Source of the DNA: Nostoc sp. CENA543
GTDB taxonomy: Bacteria; Cyanobacteriota; Cyanobacteriia; Cyanobacteriales; Nostocaceae
DNA: 64,000 nt
Reading direction: 5' to 3'
Assembly: GCF_002896875.1 (NCBI RefSeq)
Contig: NZ_CP023278.1
Span: forward strand, 5,278,501-5,342,500
The notes beneath the pieces were generated by a model. The model made no database searches. It saw only the letters and a list, made by a program, of their open reading frames with translations, and was not told the DNA's origin. Position numbers and translations under genes: made by a program. Below, piece after piece: positions 1 to 8,437 of the stretch. Each line of letters opens with the position of its first letter. Positions within the stretch are counted from its first letter, which is position 1.

Positions 1-1
1 A

Positions 2-214
2 ATGCCAGATGCTCAAGTGCAAATACAAGACTTGACCGGTGGCGGCGACCATTATCAGGTGACAGTAGTTTCATCGCAGTTTGCGGGTAAAGGACTAGTG
101 CAGCAGCATCAGTTAGTTTATGGAGCTTTGCGCCAAGCTATGTCCACTGAAGCTATCCATGCCCTGGCATTAAAAACATATACTCCAGAAGCTTGGCAAG
201 GGACTGCTTCTTAA
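2..214 (+). CDS. BolA/YrbA-family protein (5' end cut by window)
   Basis: The visible 70 residues match the C-terminal part of a BolA-like protein, with the GGGDHYQV strand, the [17 protein letters not shown] segment and the helix ending in [10 protein letters not shown]. BolA proteins partner with CGFS monothiol glutaredoxins through a shared [2Fe-2S] cluster and act in iron-sulfur handling; the gene 158 bp downstream is exactly such a glutaredoxin. The methionine at position 2 is probably internal, because family members have about 10-15 residues before this point, so the true start lies left of the window. The pair probably forms one transcription unit ending at the hairpin at 865-892. Confidence 0.85.
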   Translation: MPDAQVQIQDLTGGGDHYQVTVVSSQFAGKGLVQQHQLVYGALRQAMSTEAIHALALKTYTPEAWQGTAS

Positions 215-310
215 ATAAATAGTCAATAGTCCACACTCATCATTCCATTTCTGCTTTTTATTCAGTCTCAAGACCAATCAGCATCAGAGCGAACACCAAA
301 AGCAGAAAAA

Positions 311-350
311 CTAATGACCAATGACTAATGATTAATAACTATTAACTATC
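311..350. repeat. Short tandem heptamer-like repeats
   Basis: Imperfect copies of TAATGAC / TAATAAC-type units lie between the BolA and glutaredoxin genes. Such short tandemly repeated repetitive sequences are typical of intergenic DNA in heterocystous cyanobacteria and recur many times in this window. Confidence 0.6.
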
Positions 351-371
351 AACAAAGCTAGGGAAAAAACC

Positions 372-695
372 ATGACACCAGAACTTCAAGAAAAAATCGA
401 TAACTTAGTAAAACAAAATAAAATCTTAGTTTTCATGAAGGGAACTAAGTTAATGCCCCAATGTGGCTTCTCTAACAACGTTGTGCAAATTTTCAATAGT
501 TTCGGTGTTCCCTTTGAAACCGTTAACGTTTTAGACGATTACGAAATTCGCCAAGGCATTAAAGAATACTCTAATTGGCCGACAATTCCCCAGGTTTATA
601 TTAACGGTGAATTTATCGGCGGTTCTGATATTATGATTGAACTTTACCAACAAGGTAAATTGCAACAAATGGTAGAAATCGCACTAGCTTCTTAA
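372..695 (+). CDS. grxD: Monothiol glutaredoxin, CGFS type (Grx4/GrxD family)
   Basis: This 107-residue single-domain glutaredoxin has the active-site motif PQCGFS at about residues 30-35, the [19 protein letters not shown] segment that binds glutathione, and the usual family length. CGFS glutaredoxins bind a [2Fe-2S] cluster with glutathione and pass it to target apoproteins, often in complex with BolA; the upstream neighbour is BolA-like, which supports that role. The ATG at 372 follows an AGGGAAAAA purine stretch. A strong hairpin terminator follows at 865-892. The family assignment is secure; the specific client proteins are unknown. Confidence 0.95.
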   Translation: MTPELQEKIDNLVKQNKILVFMKGTKLMPQCGFSNNVVQIFNSFGVPFETVNVLDDYEIRQGIKEYSNWPTIPQVYINGEFIGGSDIMIELYQQGKLQQMVEIALAS

Positions 696-864
696 TCAAT
701 TCTGCATCAGTGAGAAATAAAATTTAAATTAGCTTTATTTGGGTTGCAACAAAGCATCCCTTTTTTTTAATCCAAAATACAACGCCATCATTAAAACTCC
801 GCGCCCCTCTGCGTCAACCCCCGCGATACTTTGCGTTTATTTTCCAGCCAACCTTAATTAAATA

Positions 865-892
865 CCCCTCAAAGGTTGAGGGGTGATTTTTG
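865..892 (+). terminator. Rho-independent terminator after grxD
   Basis: CCCCTCAA (865-872) and TTGAGGGG (876-883) form an 8-bp perfect stem with a 3-nt loop, followed by TGATTTTT. It is placed to end the bolA-grxD transcript, and may also serve the convergent gene ending at 999. Confidence 0.75.
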
Positions 893-930
893 TAATTACA
901 AGATTCCCAAAGTTAACATGAATACAGTTG

Positions 931-958
931 TTGACATTACCAGATAATGTGCTATGAT
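931..958 (+). promoter_or_regulatory. Sigma70-like promoter facing into a convergent gene
   Basis: TTGACA at 931-936 and TATGAT at 953-958 are separated by 16 nt. No sense gene follows on the plus strand; the predicted transcript would start near 965 and run antisense into the 3' end of the small gene at 999-1247. This is a pattern match only. Confidence 0.4.
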
Positions 959-998
959 TATCTGCGTTGCTTTATGGCCACTATGAATAGCTTTTGAA

Positions 999-1247
999 TT
1001 AGTAATAATCATGCTGTGGCTGTGGTTGTGGCATAACAAAATTTGACGCATCGTACAAGTAACGACTAGCTTCTTCCTCCAAACGATGGATCAGGAATGG
1101 TTCAATAACGTTGCCATTTCGCAGTGCGGCTAGATAGCCATCCAAATACATCCGCATATCATCCGAGCGATACCCGCGATTCCATAACTCGACGAAGGCG
1201 TCAGTAATTTTTTGGTAATGGCGGATGGTTTGTGTGTCTTGGAGCAT
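999..1247 (-). CDS. Small conserved cyanobacterial protein (DUF6761-like)
   Basis: An 82-residue soluble protein, mostly helical, with the core ELWNRGYRSDDMRMYLDGYLAALR and a C-terminal tail rich in Pro, Gln and Tyr. It resembles a small cyanobacterial family annotated as DUF6761, recalled from memory and not checked. No catalytic motif, signal peptide or membrane segment is visible. It is monocistronic, with a long upstream region shared with the divergent response regulator. Function unknown. Confidence 0.75.
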   Translation of the reverse strand: MLQDTQTIRHYQKITDAFVELWNRGYRSDDMRMYLDGYLAALRNGNVIEPFLIHRLEEEASRYLYDASNFVMPQPQPQHDYY

Positions 1248-1894
1248 AACTGCTATGTTGATCTCTTTGGAATGAGAATTTTAATTGATTCCGACTAAAA
1301 AGTGAAGGGGGTCTGTTTCCGGCTCTGCTCTCAAAAGCTCTAATATTGACTGGTGGCAATGCCTCCAGCAACTACAACATAGTTACATCCTATTCCAGAA
1401 AACATCGATTAGATAGTCTCATCAGCTATTTTTATACTTTTTTAGGATGGTAGCTGGTTGCGAAACATCACATCGCCCGGACTTAAATCTTGTGTTGTCT
1501 TACGAGAAATCTTCATCTTTGGGTGAGGGTTGTGCTGCTATTAGTTAGCTAGTATAGGTAATTGCAACCATTAAATCGGTGAGGAACATCAAACACCGAC
1601 GGTATGATTGTCAGTTTTGTGTGTCAATTGGATTTTGGCCACTTTGGCTATTGTGATTAATTCTTGACTGGAAAATAGCGAACAGGATAATTGGCAGGAA
1701 AAATTTTAATAATCATAACAAAAATTTAATAAAAATCCTAATTTATCTCTGGAACAGGCAAAAAATAAACATTTGGCCAATTTTTGTATTGAGGAAATAT
1801 AAAGGGAATTATTAAGGGAGTAACAAAGACTACAAAACCTTGAGCATGGGCTTGTTACTTTGAAATTCATCAGACGCTAAGGGGTCTAGCCGCC
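1248..1894. other. Intergenic region with inverted repeat upstream of the response regulator
   Basis: About 650 bp between two divergent genes with no credible ORF. An 8-bp inverted repeat, AGTAACAA (1819-1826) and TTGTTACT (1852-1859), sits 36-76 bp before the GTG start at 1895. It could be an mRNA 5' hairpin or an operator. Nothing else is recognisable. Confidence 0.4.
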
Positions 1895-2665
1895 GTGGGT
1901 TCGGTTTGTATTGAAATCGTTGAGGGGAATCCCCATCTTAGGTCGTTGCTTGGTTGGCACTTGCAACAATTGGAATATAGAGTTCATCAAGCTGCTAGCA
2001 TTTATCAAGCTAGAGAAGCTTTCTTGAGCCATCAGCCAACTTTGGTGATTCTCGATGCAGATTTGCCAGATGGAGACGGTATTGAGTTTTGTCGGTGGTT
2101 GCATCGTCAGCAACAGCCGTTAATCTTAATGCTGTCGGCTCGTAGCAATGAGGCTGATGTAGTTGCTGGCTTGAAAGCGGGAGCTGATGACTACTTGAGT
2201 AAACCCTTTGGAATGCAGGAGTTTTTAGCGAGGGTAGAAGCACTAATTCGGCGTAAGCGCACACCAACTGCACCTGCTTACCTGGACTATGGTACTTTGC
2301 AAATTGACCTAGTACAGCGTCGTGTACGCTTCCAAGGGGAGTTTATTGACCTCACACCCCAGGAATTTAGCTTGCTGTACGTGCTAGCACAAGCTGGTGG
2401 TGTACCATTGAGTCGGTCTGAGTTGTTGCGCCGTGCTTGGCCTGATGCGATTGACAACCCCCGTACCATTGATACTCATGTGCTATCGCTACGCAAAAAA
2501 GTTGAACTTGATCCCCGTCAACCAAGTTTGATTCAAACTATTCGGAATGTGGGATACAGATTCAACATGGAAATTTTGAATGCTAATCTTCCCCAAACAC
2601 AACCAAAGTTACCAAAGGAGAGATTTAGCAATCAACGCTCAACACTAAGTGGACAACTATCATAG
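1895..2665 (+). CDS. OmpR/PhoB-family response regulator
   Basis: A 256-residue two-domain regulator. The receiver domain (about residues 4-120) has the phospho-acceptor Asp54 in LDADLPDGDG, the SAR switch and Lys in LSKPF. The winged-helix DNA-binding domain (about 130-225) has LTPQEFSLL, SRSELLRRAWP and IDTHVLSLRKKVE, followed by a low-complexity tail of about 30 residues. The usual pair of acidic residues near the N-terminus is reduced to one (IVEGNP), so phosphorylation chemistry may be atypical, as in some cyanobacterial regulators such as NblR. The GTG start at 1895 is adopted because the receiver fold begins immediately after it. No kinase gene is adjacent. Target genes are unknown. 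Confidence 0.85.
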   Translation: MGSVCIEIVEGNPHLRSLLGWHLQQLEYRVHQAASIYQAREAFLSHQPTLVILDADLPDGDGIEFCRWLHRQQQPLILMLSARSNEADVVAGLKAGADDYLSKPFGMQEFLARVEALIRRKRTPTAPAYLDYGTLQIDLVQRRVRFQGEFIDLTPQEFSLLYVLAQAGGVPLSRSELLRRAWPDAIDNPRTIDTHVLSLRKKVELDPRQPSLIQTIRNVGYRFNMEILNANLPQTQPKLPKERFSNQRSTLSGQLS

Positions 2666-2732
2666 GTCAATTTCCCATCAACAAAATGCTGAGGATGTAA
2701 ACCAGTAGATTGTTAAATTGCACTTCATGGTG

Positions 2733-3485
2733 TTAGCTCCATTCTTCACTGATTTGAGCTTCAGTGTGCAGTAACCTTTCGCGTATATTAACCCAGTCGA
2801 TATGAGAGGCTGTTTGATCAGATAACAAACTTCCTTGCTGGAGATTTAACAACCGGGTGCAAAATATCTGGGTTAAATCTAATTGATTATTGACCATCAA
2901 AATTGTAGTTTGATGAGTTTGATTGAGTTTAATTAAAACTTCCATTAAATGGGTAGCTTTGCCACTATCTAGACTAGAGGTTGGCTCATCTAACAGCAGA
3001 ATCGGCGGTTGAATGATTAAAGCACGCGCAACTGCTACTAACTGTCTTTGTCCAACCGAAAGCTGTAATTCAGTGCGTCCTAACCAATCATTGGGAATTT
3101 GTAGTTCTTCTACCCAATAATTCACTCTCTCCTGAATTATTTGTTTAGGTAATTTTCGTAAAACTAAAGGATAAGCCAAGGCTTGCTGGACTGTCATCCC
3201 CAAAAGCCTTGGCTCTTGTAATACCAGTGTGAGCATCTGGCGCAGTTTGATAATCGGAATGTGACGATAATCTTGATTATCAAGATAGATTTTGCCGCTA
3301 GCAGGTTCAGTTAAGCGGTTAATTAAGCGTAATAGCGAAGTTTTACCAGCACCAGAAGCACCAATAATAGCTAAACGTTCTCCAGGGGACACAGTAAAAG
3401 AAATATCCCGCAAAATGGGGTATCCCTGAAGCTGCGTTTTCAGCTTGGCAAACAGATTAACTTGTTCTAGCCGGAGTTGGTGCAT
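2733..3485 (-). CDS. ABC transporter ATP-binding protein
   Basis: About 250 residues forming one ABC ATPase domain. Walker A is GASGAGKT, the Q-loop lies in LVLQEPRLLG, the signature is LSVGQ, and Walker B plus D-loop is ILLLDEPTSSLD. The open frame reaches further to 3578, but those extra codons are translated from short tandem repeats; the ATG at 3485 (MHQLRLEQVNLF) starts the conserved domain and is preferred. It lies downstream of a membrane protein gene on the same strand, separated by 95 bp of repeat DNA. The permease partner is not obvious, as the neighbour is not a typical ABC permease. The substrate cannot be inferred. Confidence 0.85.
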   Translation of the reverse strand: MHQLRLEQVNLFAKLKTQLQGYPILRDISFTVSPGERLAIIGASGAGKTSLLRLINRLTEPASGKIYLDNQDYRHIPIIKLRQMLTLVLQEPRLLGMTVQQALAYPLVLRKLPKQIIQERVNYWVEELQIPNDWLGRTELQLSVGQRQLVAVARALIIQPPILLLDEPTSSLDSGKATHLMEVLIKLNQTHQTTILMVNNQLDLTQIFCTRLLNLQQGSLLSDQTASHIDWVNIRERLLHTEAQISEEWS

Positions 3486-3575
3486 TAGAGGTGTAGGGGT
3501 GTAAGGATGTGGGGTTGTAAGGGTATGAGGGTAGGATAGAGCTTTTCCCAGTCCCCAGTCCCCATTCCCTATTCC
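3486..3575. repeat. Short tandem repeats (GTAAGGG- and CCCAGTC-types)
   Basis: Two repeat families abut here: imperfect GTGTAGGG/GTAAGGGT units on one side and CCCAGTCCCCAGTCCCC units on the other. They create a false N-terminal extension of the ABC ATPase frame. Confidence 0.6.
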
Positions 3576-3580
3576 CATAT

Positions 3581-4135
3581 CTAAATAGCTAAGGCTGTGG
3601 TAATAGTCCAGCCATCAATTAACAATAATAGGACTGTACAACCGAATAAAATCATATACATCCAAGGTTGTGCTAAAGGACGTACATCTGTGGTGTCTAT
3701 CCCCGTTTTAGCTTGAACTATATTTACTAAACGGGCAAATCCGACTACGCGCATTGGGAGTAGATAAGCTTTGCCATCTTGACTGAGAAAATAATAAACT
3801 AAACCGCCTTGACCTGTAGTGCGGGGTTTGATCTGTTGAATTTCTGACCAAGCTAAAGACCAACCTTTACGCCAGAAGCGAGAGACCCAAGCGGGGTAAG
3901 TGACTTGTATGGTTTGGTCGTCTACGATAACTCTTTCGGTTAATACCGCATATAAACCAATAAAGCCAACACAAATTCCTACCCACAACAAAGCAGGGGG
4001 AGTAGGTGCGGCGGTAGCTTTGGCTAAAAAAGGTAAAGGTAAAGTGAGTGCAAGATAAAGACTCAACAGTGTGATCCGAATTAGGGGAGATAAACGGAAA
4101 ATCGACGCTGAAGTATTAGCTGAATTTGTGGTCAC
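3581..4135 (-). CDS. Hypothetical membrane protein with PH-like core
   Basis: 184 residues with three likely transmembrane segments (about residues 15-40, 48-66 and 160-182). Between the second and third lies a soluble beta-rich segment (VIVDDQTIQVTYP ... WSLAWSEIQQIKP ... AYLLPMRVV), which looks like the small bacterial pleckstrin-homology-type domains found in membrane proteins. No enzymatic motif is visible. It precedes the ABC ATPase on the same strand, possibly co-transcribed. Function unknown. Confidence 0.7.
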   Translation of the reverse strand: MTTNSANTSASIFRLSPLIRITLLSLYLALTLPLPFLAKATAAPTPPALLWVGICVGFIGLYAVLTERVIVDDQTIQVTYPAWVSRFWRKGWSLAWSEIQQIKPRTTGQGGLVYYFLSQDGKAYLLPMRVVGFARLVNIVQAKTGIDTTDVRPLAQPWMYMILFGCTVLLLLIDGWTITTALAI

Positions 4136-4356
4136 AGTTCAATCAATCATCAATTATGGGCTGTTTATTTTAGTCTAACTGAACTGGAGATTGGGGAATA
4201 TAATAGCGAAAGGTAAAAGGCACACTTCCAACAGAGAAAAACTGTACATCATCATACAGAATTGATATTAGCTTTTACTTTTTACCATTCCCTGAGATTT
4301 GAGTCCGCCCCCAGGGTTGATTTATAATTTAGCTGGATAGTTAAAAGGTAGCAGGC

Positions 4357-4611
4357 ATGACCATTCAAGTGAATTTGAAGCCAGAAATGGAAGCACATTT
4401 GATTGCCCAAGCTACTATGCAGGGAATCTCCGTTGATCGTTATTTAGAATTGCTGATTGAACGCCATTTAGCTACATCGCAAGAATCTGAATGGAAATTA
4501 ATCCTTGATCAATTGGGCAGAAGTCCTTCTCTGGCGAAAGCATTGCCACTATCAGATGAAGCAATCAGCCGAGAGAGCATCTACCAAGAACGAGAAGAAC
4601 AGCAGTTATGA
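4357..4611 (+). CDS. Antitoxin of a PIN-domain toxin-antitoxin pair
   Basis: 84 residues starting with MTIQVNLKPEMEAHLIAQA and continuing ISVDRYLELLIERH, a short strand plus two helices as in ribbon-helix-helix antitoxins, with an acidic, Glu/Gln-rich C-terminus. Its stop codon overlaps the start of the PIN-domain gene by 4 nt (ATGA). In VapBC-type systems the antitoxin neutralises the toxin and represses the operon. The assignment rests mainly on size, fold pattern and neighbour. Confidence 0.7.
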   Translation: MTIQVNLKPEMEAHLIAQATMQGISVDRYLELLIERHLATSQESEWKLILDQLGRSPSLAKALPLSDEAISRESIYQEREEQQL

Positions 4612-5045
4612 GTTATTTGGTCGATTCAAATGTACTGCTGCGTTTGGTATATCGACTTGATCCTATGCACAAGGATGCTGAGAAGGCTTACGTGTTGCTG
4701 CGGCGGAGCAATGAGTCACTTTATGTTGTGTCACAGAACTTGATTGAGTTTTGGGCAGTAGCAACAAGACCTACAAGTGCAAATGGATTAGGGTTAACAA
4801 TAGAAGAAGTAGCTCATGAAAGTTCGCTTTTGAAGAGTCTTTTTGCTTTAAAATCCGATACTCCTGAAATCTATACAACTTGGGAGCAGTTGGTAATTAA
4901 GTACCAAGTTAGAGGAAAGCAAGTTCACGATACACGACTGGTAGCTGCGATGATTGTTCATCAAATCAGTCATTTGCTTACCTTCAATACAGATGATTTT
5001 AAACGATTCACTGAAATTACTGCGATCGCCCCCCAGCATCTTTGA
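4608..5045 (+). CDS. PIN-domain toxin (VapC-like ribonuclease)
   Basis: 145 residues with the PIN nuclease pattern: Asp6 in VDSNVLLRL, a glutamate in NLIEFWAVATRP, an aspartate in HDTRLVAAM and the final TFNTDDF aspartates. These acidic residues coordinate the metal in VapC RNases, which cut tRNA or rRNA in known examples. It is translationally coupled to the upstream antitoxin through a 4-nt overlap. The catalytic set looks intact, so the toxin is probably active. The substrate is unknown. Confidence 0.85.
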   Translation: MSYLVDSNVLLRLVYRLDPMHKDAEKAYVLLRRSNESLYVVSQNLIEFWAVATRPTSANGLGLTIEEVAHESSLLKSLFALKSDTPEIYTTWEQLVIKYQVRGKQVHDTRLVAAMIVHQISHLLTFNTDDFKRFTEITAIAPQHL

Positions 5046-5055
5046 AATATTAAGA

Positions 5056-5520
5056 TTATGGTAAATATTTCTGTACTACACTCCAACCTGTGAGTGATAC
5101 CCAGGTAAAGCCGAAAAATAAAATAATATTCACAGTAATATGTAAAGTTCTAACCCAAGGTCTTTGGCTATTAATTTGTGTGGCACTAAAAGCTGAGATG
5201 AAAACTAATCCTACTACTGCTAATCCTGCCCATAGGTGGGAAGAGTGTCCTAGTGAACCAAAGTGACCTAAAGTACCGACTATACCAATCGCCAAAAGTA
5301 ACAGCACTAAACTAACCATGCTGATACCTATTGTATAGTGGAGCGATCGCCACACCCTCAAAGTATCCCAATTACCCAACCAAAAATCTGGAACATCCTC
5401 ACCATTTCGCACCCGCCACATCCAAAAACCTGTAACAGCCAAAAATAAATAAGCCACTATCGATAATCCCATCGACCAAGCAGCTATTTTCCACAACCAG
5501 AGAAAAGAAGGTAGGTGCAT
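5056..5520 (-). CDS. Four-helix membrane protein (DUF4079-like)
   Basis: 154 residues with four hydrophobic segments (about 10-35, 60-85, 95-115 and 128-150). Several histidines lie at membrane edges (SLHYTIG, GHSSHLW, RTLHITVN), a pattern reminiscent of small haem-binding or ferric-reductase-like membrane proteins. It resembles the cyanobacterial and plastid-lineage family DUF4079. It converges with the toxin gene. Function unknown; a redox role is only a suggestion from the histidine pattern. Confidence 0.7.
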   Translation of the reverse strand: MHLPSFLWLWKIAAWSMGLSIVAYLFLAVTGFWMWRVRNGEDVPDFWLGNWDTLRVWRSLHYTIGISMVSLVLLLLAIGIVGTLGHFGSLGHSSHLWAGLAVVGLVFISAFSATQINSQRPWVRTLHITVNIILFFGFTWVSLTGWSVVQKYLP

Positions 5521-5647
5521 AAATGGGGAATAGGGAATGGGGAATAGGGAATGGGGAATGGGGAATGGGGACTGGGAGACAAGGTAGATTTTACCCCAAT
5601 GCCCAATAACTAATAACTAATGACTAATGACTAATGACTAATGACCA
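5521..5647. repeat. Two blocks of short tandem repeats
   Basis: The first block (about 5523-5570) is GGGAATG/GGGAATA heptamers; the second (about 5608-5647) is TAATGAC heptamers. Both are typical of Nostocales intergenic DNA. Confidence 0.75.
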
Positions 5648-5681
5648 AAAATAAAAAGGCTGCTGCAATCAGCAACCTTTG
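5645..5681 (-). terminator. Terminator downstream of the DUF1830-like gene
   Basis: Read on the minus strand, AAGGTTGCTG...CAGCAGCCTT forms a hairpin followed by TTTATTTTT. It lies 35 bp beyond the stop codon of the gene at 5716-6093. Confidence 0.7.
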
Positions 5682-5715
5682 AAGTTTTAAATTTGTTTTT
5701 TTTATCAATTGATGC

Positions 5716-6093
5716 TTAACCGGAAACTGTTAAAGGTTTTGTTGTATCACTAGATTTTGTATTATTTGGTTGCACAATTGCCTTTGTACTAATAGGGTCT
5801 GCACCGGTTGAGTTTGTATCTGATTCACTGTTGCTGTGTTCGATCACGGCCAAGCGATCGCACGGTATTGTATCCGATAAAATCGCACTCGCCATCATAC
5901 CTGTATGAATCTCCATGTGAGCATCTAAAGGAGCTTCAAACACGAGGCGTTGTCCAGGAAAAACCACCCTTTCAAAATACCAATTGGGAATGTTGGTGAT
6001 GCGGGCTACCTGAATTTTGCTCGTGGCATTGATGTAACAGCAGAGAACTTTCCCCAATTGCTCAGGTGGTAGAGGATCTAATATTTGAGCCAT
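5716..6093 (-). CDS. DUF1830-like cyanobacterial protein
   Basis: 125 residues. The first about 85 form the conserved core (LCCYINATSKIQVARI, NWYFERVVFPGQRLVFEAP, LEIHTG-type segment), matching the small cyanobacterial family DUF1830. The C-terminal about 40 residues are Ser/Thr/Asn-rich and disordered. No signal peptide or membrane segment is present. It is single-gene, with a strong terminator downstream. Function unknown. Confidence 0.75.
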   Translation of the reverse strand: MAQILDPLPPEQLGKVLCCYINATSKIQVARITNIPNWYFERVVFPGQRLVFEAPLDAHMEIHTGMMASAILSDTIPCDRLAVIEHSNSESDTNSTGADPISTKAIVQPNNTKSSDTTKPLTVSG

Positions 6094-6690
6094 AACTGCC
6101 GAGGAGCTTTACGCCACAATTTTACATTACACCAGCAAAGTTAACACTTGCTGATCCCTATATGCTGTAACTCCGACTACCAACTGGAATTTTCTACGTT
6201 ATTTCTATCTAAAGTTATGTTCAAGTTATGAACTTTTGATAAAAATTTTACAACCTACATAATTTTACACTACAAATGAAATTTTTTGAGTTTTTACCTA
6301 AATTAATTAATCTTGATCATCGCAATACTGTTTACTTTCGGCACTCTTGAATATTAAGTGTGGGTAATTTCTGTCTTCATCCGCTTTGGGCAATGGCGAT
6401 AGGGATCACAGGTTAATGATTAATACTCTGCGTGCCTCAAGCTGACACCAAAATTTTCCTCTCCATTCATCAAATCACGTCAACGGAGAGCAACTTTCTG
6501 AGAAACTCAATGTTATGGTAAAGATATATGAAAATTTTCTTCATAAAACTTGATCCATACTCTGCAATACTAAGCAAACTCATTTATCAAGAATCTGCTT
6601 AAATGTCAAGTATGATTGCTAGTTAAATGCTTACTCAAGTAGCACATAAGAAATTAATAGTTTCTCTGACTTTTCCCCAAAACCGGCAAG
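6094..6690. other. Intergenic region before the radical SAM operon
   Basis: About 600 AT-rich bases between divergent genes. No ORF, RNA gene or clear promoter is recognised. It presumably holds promoters for both flanking genes. Confidence 0.4.
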
Positions 6691-8268
6691 ATGATGGAAA
6701 ATCGAATTTTGTATGTTCGCCTTCCTTGTAACCCTATCTTTCCCATAGGGGTTGTTTACTTAAGTGATCACGTCCACAAGGTTTTTCCCCACATCGAACA
6801 ACGCATTTTTGACTTGGGAACAGTCCCACCTCTAGACTATGCTTTAGCGTTAGATCGTTGTATCGATGAATTTCAGCCCACACTATTGGTATTTTCTTGG
6901 CGGGATATTCAAATCTACGCCCCAGTCGGTGGACGTGGTGGGAATCCACTACAAAACGCCTTTGAGTTTTACTACGCGACAAATCCCTTCATTAAATTGC
7001 GTGGTGCTTTGGGCGGTTTACGCATCTTCATTGCTTACTATGTGGAGTTATGGCGTAACCAGGGACTAATCAAACGGGGTTTAAAACGCGCCAGACAATA
7101 TTATTCTCAAGCTCGTGCTGTCGTTGGTGGTGGTGCAGTTAGCGTATTTTACGAACAGCTAGGAAAAAGCTTACCCCCAGGCACAATTATTTCTGTGGGC
7201 GAAGGGGAAACCTTGCTGGAAAAATTTCTTAGTGGTAAAGAATTTCGTGATGAACGTTGTTATGTAGTCGGGGAAGCCAAACCAAGACAACGACTCATTC
7301 ACGAACAACCCACGCCTTTAGAAAAAACCGCCTGTAACTATGACTATATAGAAACTATTTGGCCAGAGTTTAATTATTACCTCCAAGAACAGGACTTTTA
7401 CATTGGTGTACAGACTAAACGAGGTTGTCCCCACAACTGCTGTTATTGTGTCTACACCGTGGTTGAAGGGAAACAGGTAAGAATTAACCCCGCCGAAGAA
7501 ATAGTGGCAGAAATGCGCCAACTATATAATCGTGGTGTGCGTAATTTCTGGTTTACAGATGCCCAATTTATCCCGGCGCGGCGATTTATTGACGATGCTG
7601 TAGAACTCTTACAGAAAATCGTTGATTCTGGGATGACAGATATTCACTGGGCAGCATACATCCGAGCCGACAACCTCACACCAGAGTTGTGCGATTTGAT
7701 GGCGAAAACAGGGATGAATTACTTTGAAATCGGTATTACTAGTGGTTCTCAAGAACTCGTGCGGAAAATGCGGATGGGTTACAACTTGCGGACTGTGCTG
7801 CAAAATTGCCGTGATTTAAAAGCAGCTGGTTTTAACGATTTAGTCTCTGTTAACTATTCCTTTAACGTTATTGATGAACGTCCCGAAACCATCCGCCAAA
7901 CCATTGCATACCACCGAGAACTAGAAAAGATTTTCGGTGCTGATAAAGTTGAACCTGCAATTTTCTTTATTGGTTTACAACCCCATACTCACCTAGAAGA
8001 ATATGCCTTGAAACAAGGTGTTCTCAAACCAGGGTATAATCCCATGAGTTTAATGCCGTGGACTGCTAAAAAACTACTATGGAATCCTGAACCCCTTGGT
8101 TCATTCTTTGGTGAAGTTTGTTTACAAGCCTGGCAAAGAAACCCCAACGATTTCGGACGAGAAGTCATGAACATCTTAGAAGAAAGGTTGGGTTGTGCCG
8201 ATTTAGAAGCAGCACTATCTGCACCGATAGAAACGAAAGAGAAACAGTTAGTGAGTGCTGAGTTGTGA
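6691..8268 (+). CDS. B12-binding-type radical SAM protein (PSII high-light acclimation family, tentative)
   Basis: 525 residues. The N-terminal about 190 residues resemble a B12-binding-like Rossmann region. The radical SAM core follows, with the [4Fe-4S] motif C246-PHN-C250-CY-C253 (CxxxCxxC) and the downstream strands FWFTDAQFIP and YFEIGITSGSQE. The family occurs in cyanobacteria and is annotated in databases, as I recall, as a photosystem II high-light acclimation radical SAM protein; I could not check this. It heads a three-gene set with a DICT/HD protein and a pentapeptide-repeat protein, separated from the former by a block of tandem repeats. The reaction and substrate are unknown. Confidence 0.8.
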   Translation: MMENRILYVRLPCNPIFPIGVVYLSDHVHKVFPHIEQRIFDLGTVPPLDYALALDRCIDEFQPTLLVFSWRDIQIYAPVGGRGGNPLQNAFEFYYATNPFIKLRGALGGLRIFIAYYVELWRNQGLIKRGLKRARQYYSQARAVVGGGAVSVFYEQLGKSLPPGTIISVGEGETLLEKFLSGKEFRDERCYVVGEAKPRQRLIHEQPTPLEKTACNYDYIETIWPEFNYYLQEQDFYIGVQTKRGCPHNCCYCVYTVVEGKQVRINPAEEIVAEMRQLYNRGVRNFWFTDAQFIPARRFIDDAVELLQKIVDSGMTDIHWAAYIRADNLTPELCDLMAKTGMNYFEIGITSGSQELVRKMRMGYNLRTVLQNCRDLKAAGFNDLVSVNYSFNVIDERPETIRQTIAYHRELEKIFGADKVEPAIFFIGLQPHTHLEEYALKQGVLKPGYNPMSLMPWTAKKLLWNPEPLGSFFGEVCLQAWQRNPNDFGREVMNILEERLGCADLEAALSAPIETKEKQLVSAEL

Positions 8269-8437
8269 GTGCTGAGTAATGAGTGCTGAGTAATGAGTAA
8301 TGAGTAATGAGTAATGAGTAATGAGTAATGAGTAATGAGTGCTGAATGACTCATTAGTTTTTCTTCTCTGCTTCCCCTGCCCCCCTGCTTCCCCTGCCCC
8401 CCTGCCCCCCTGCCCCCTGCCCTCTGCCCCCCTGCCT
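8263..8437. repeat. Long block of heptamer repeats (GAGTAAT, then CCCCTGC types)
   Basis: From about 8263 to 8345 runs a chain of GAGTGCT/GAGTAAT units, followed by pyrimidine-rich CCCCTGC units to about 8435. The block occupies the whole gap between the radical SAM gene and the DICT gene and creates a false in-frame extension of the latter. Confidence 0.8.
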
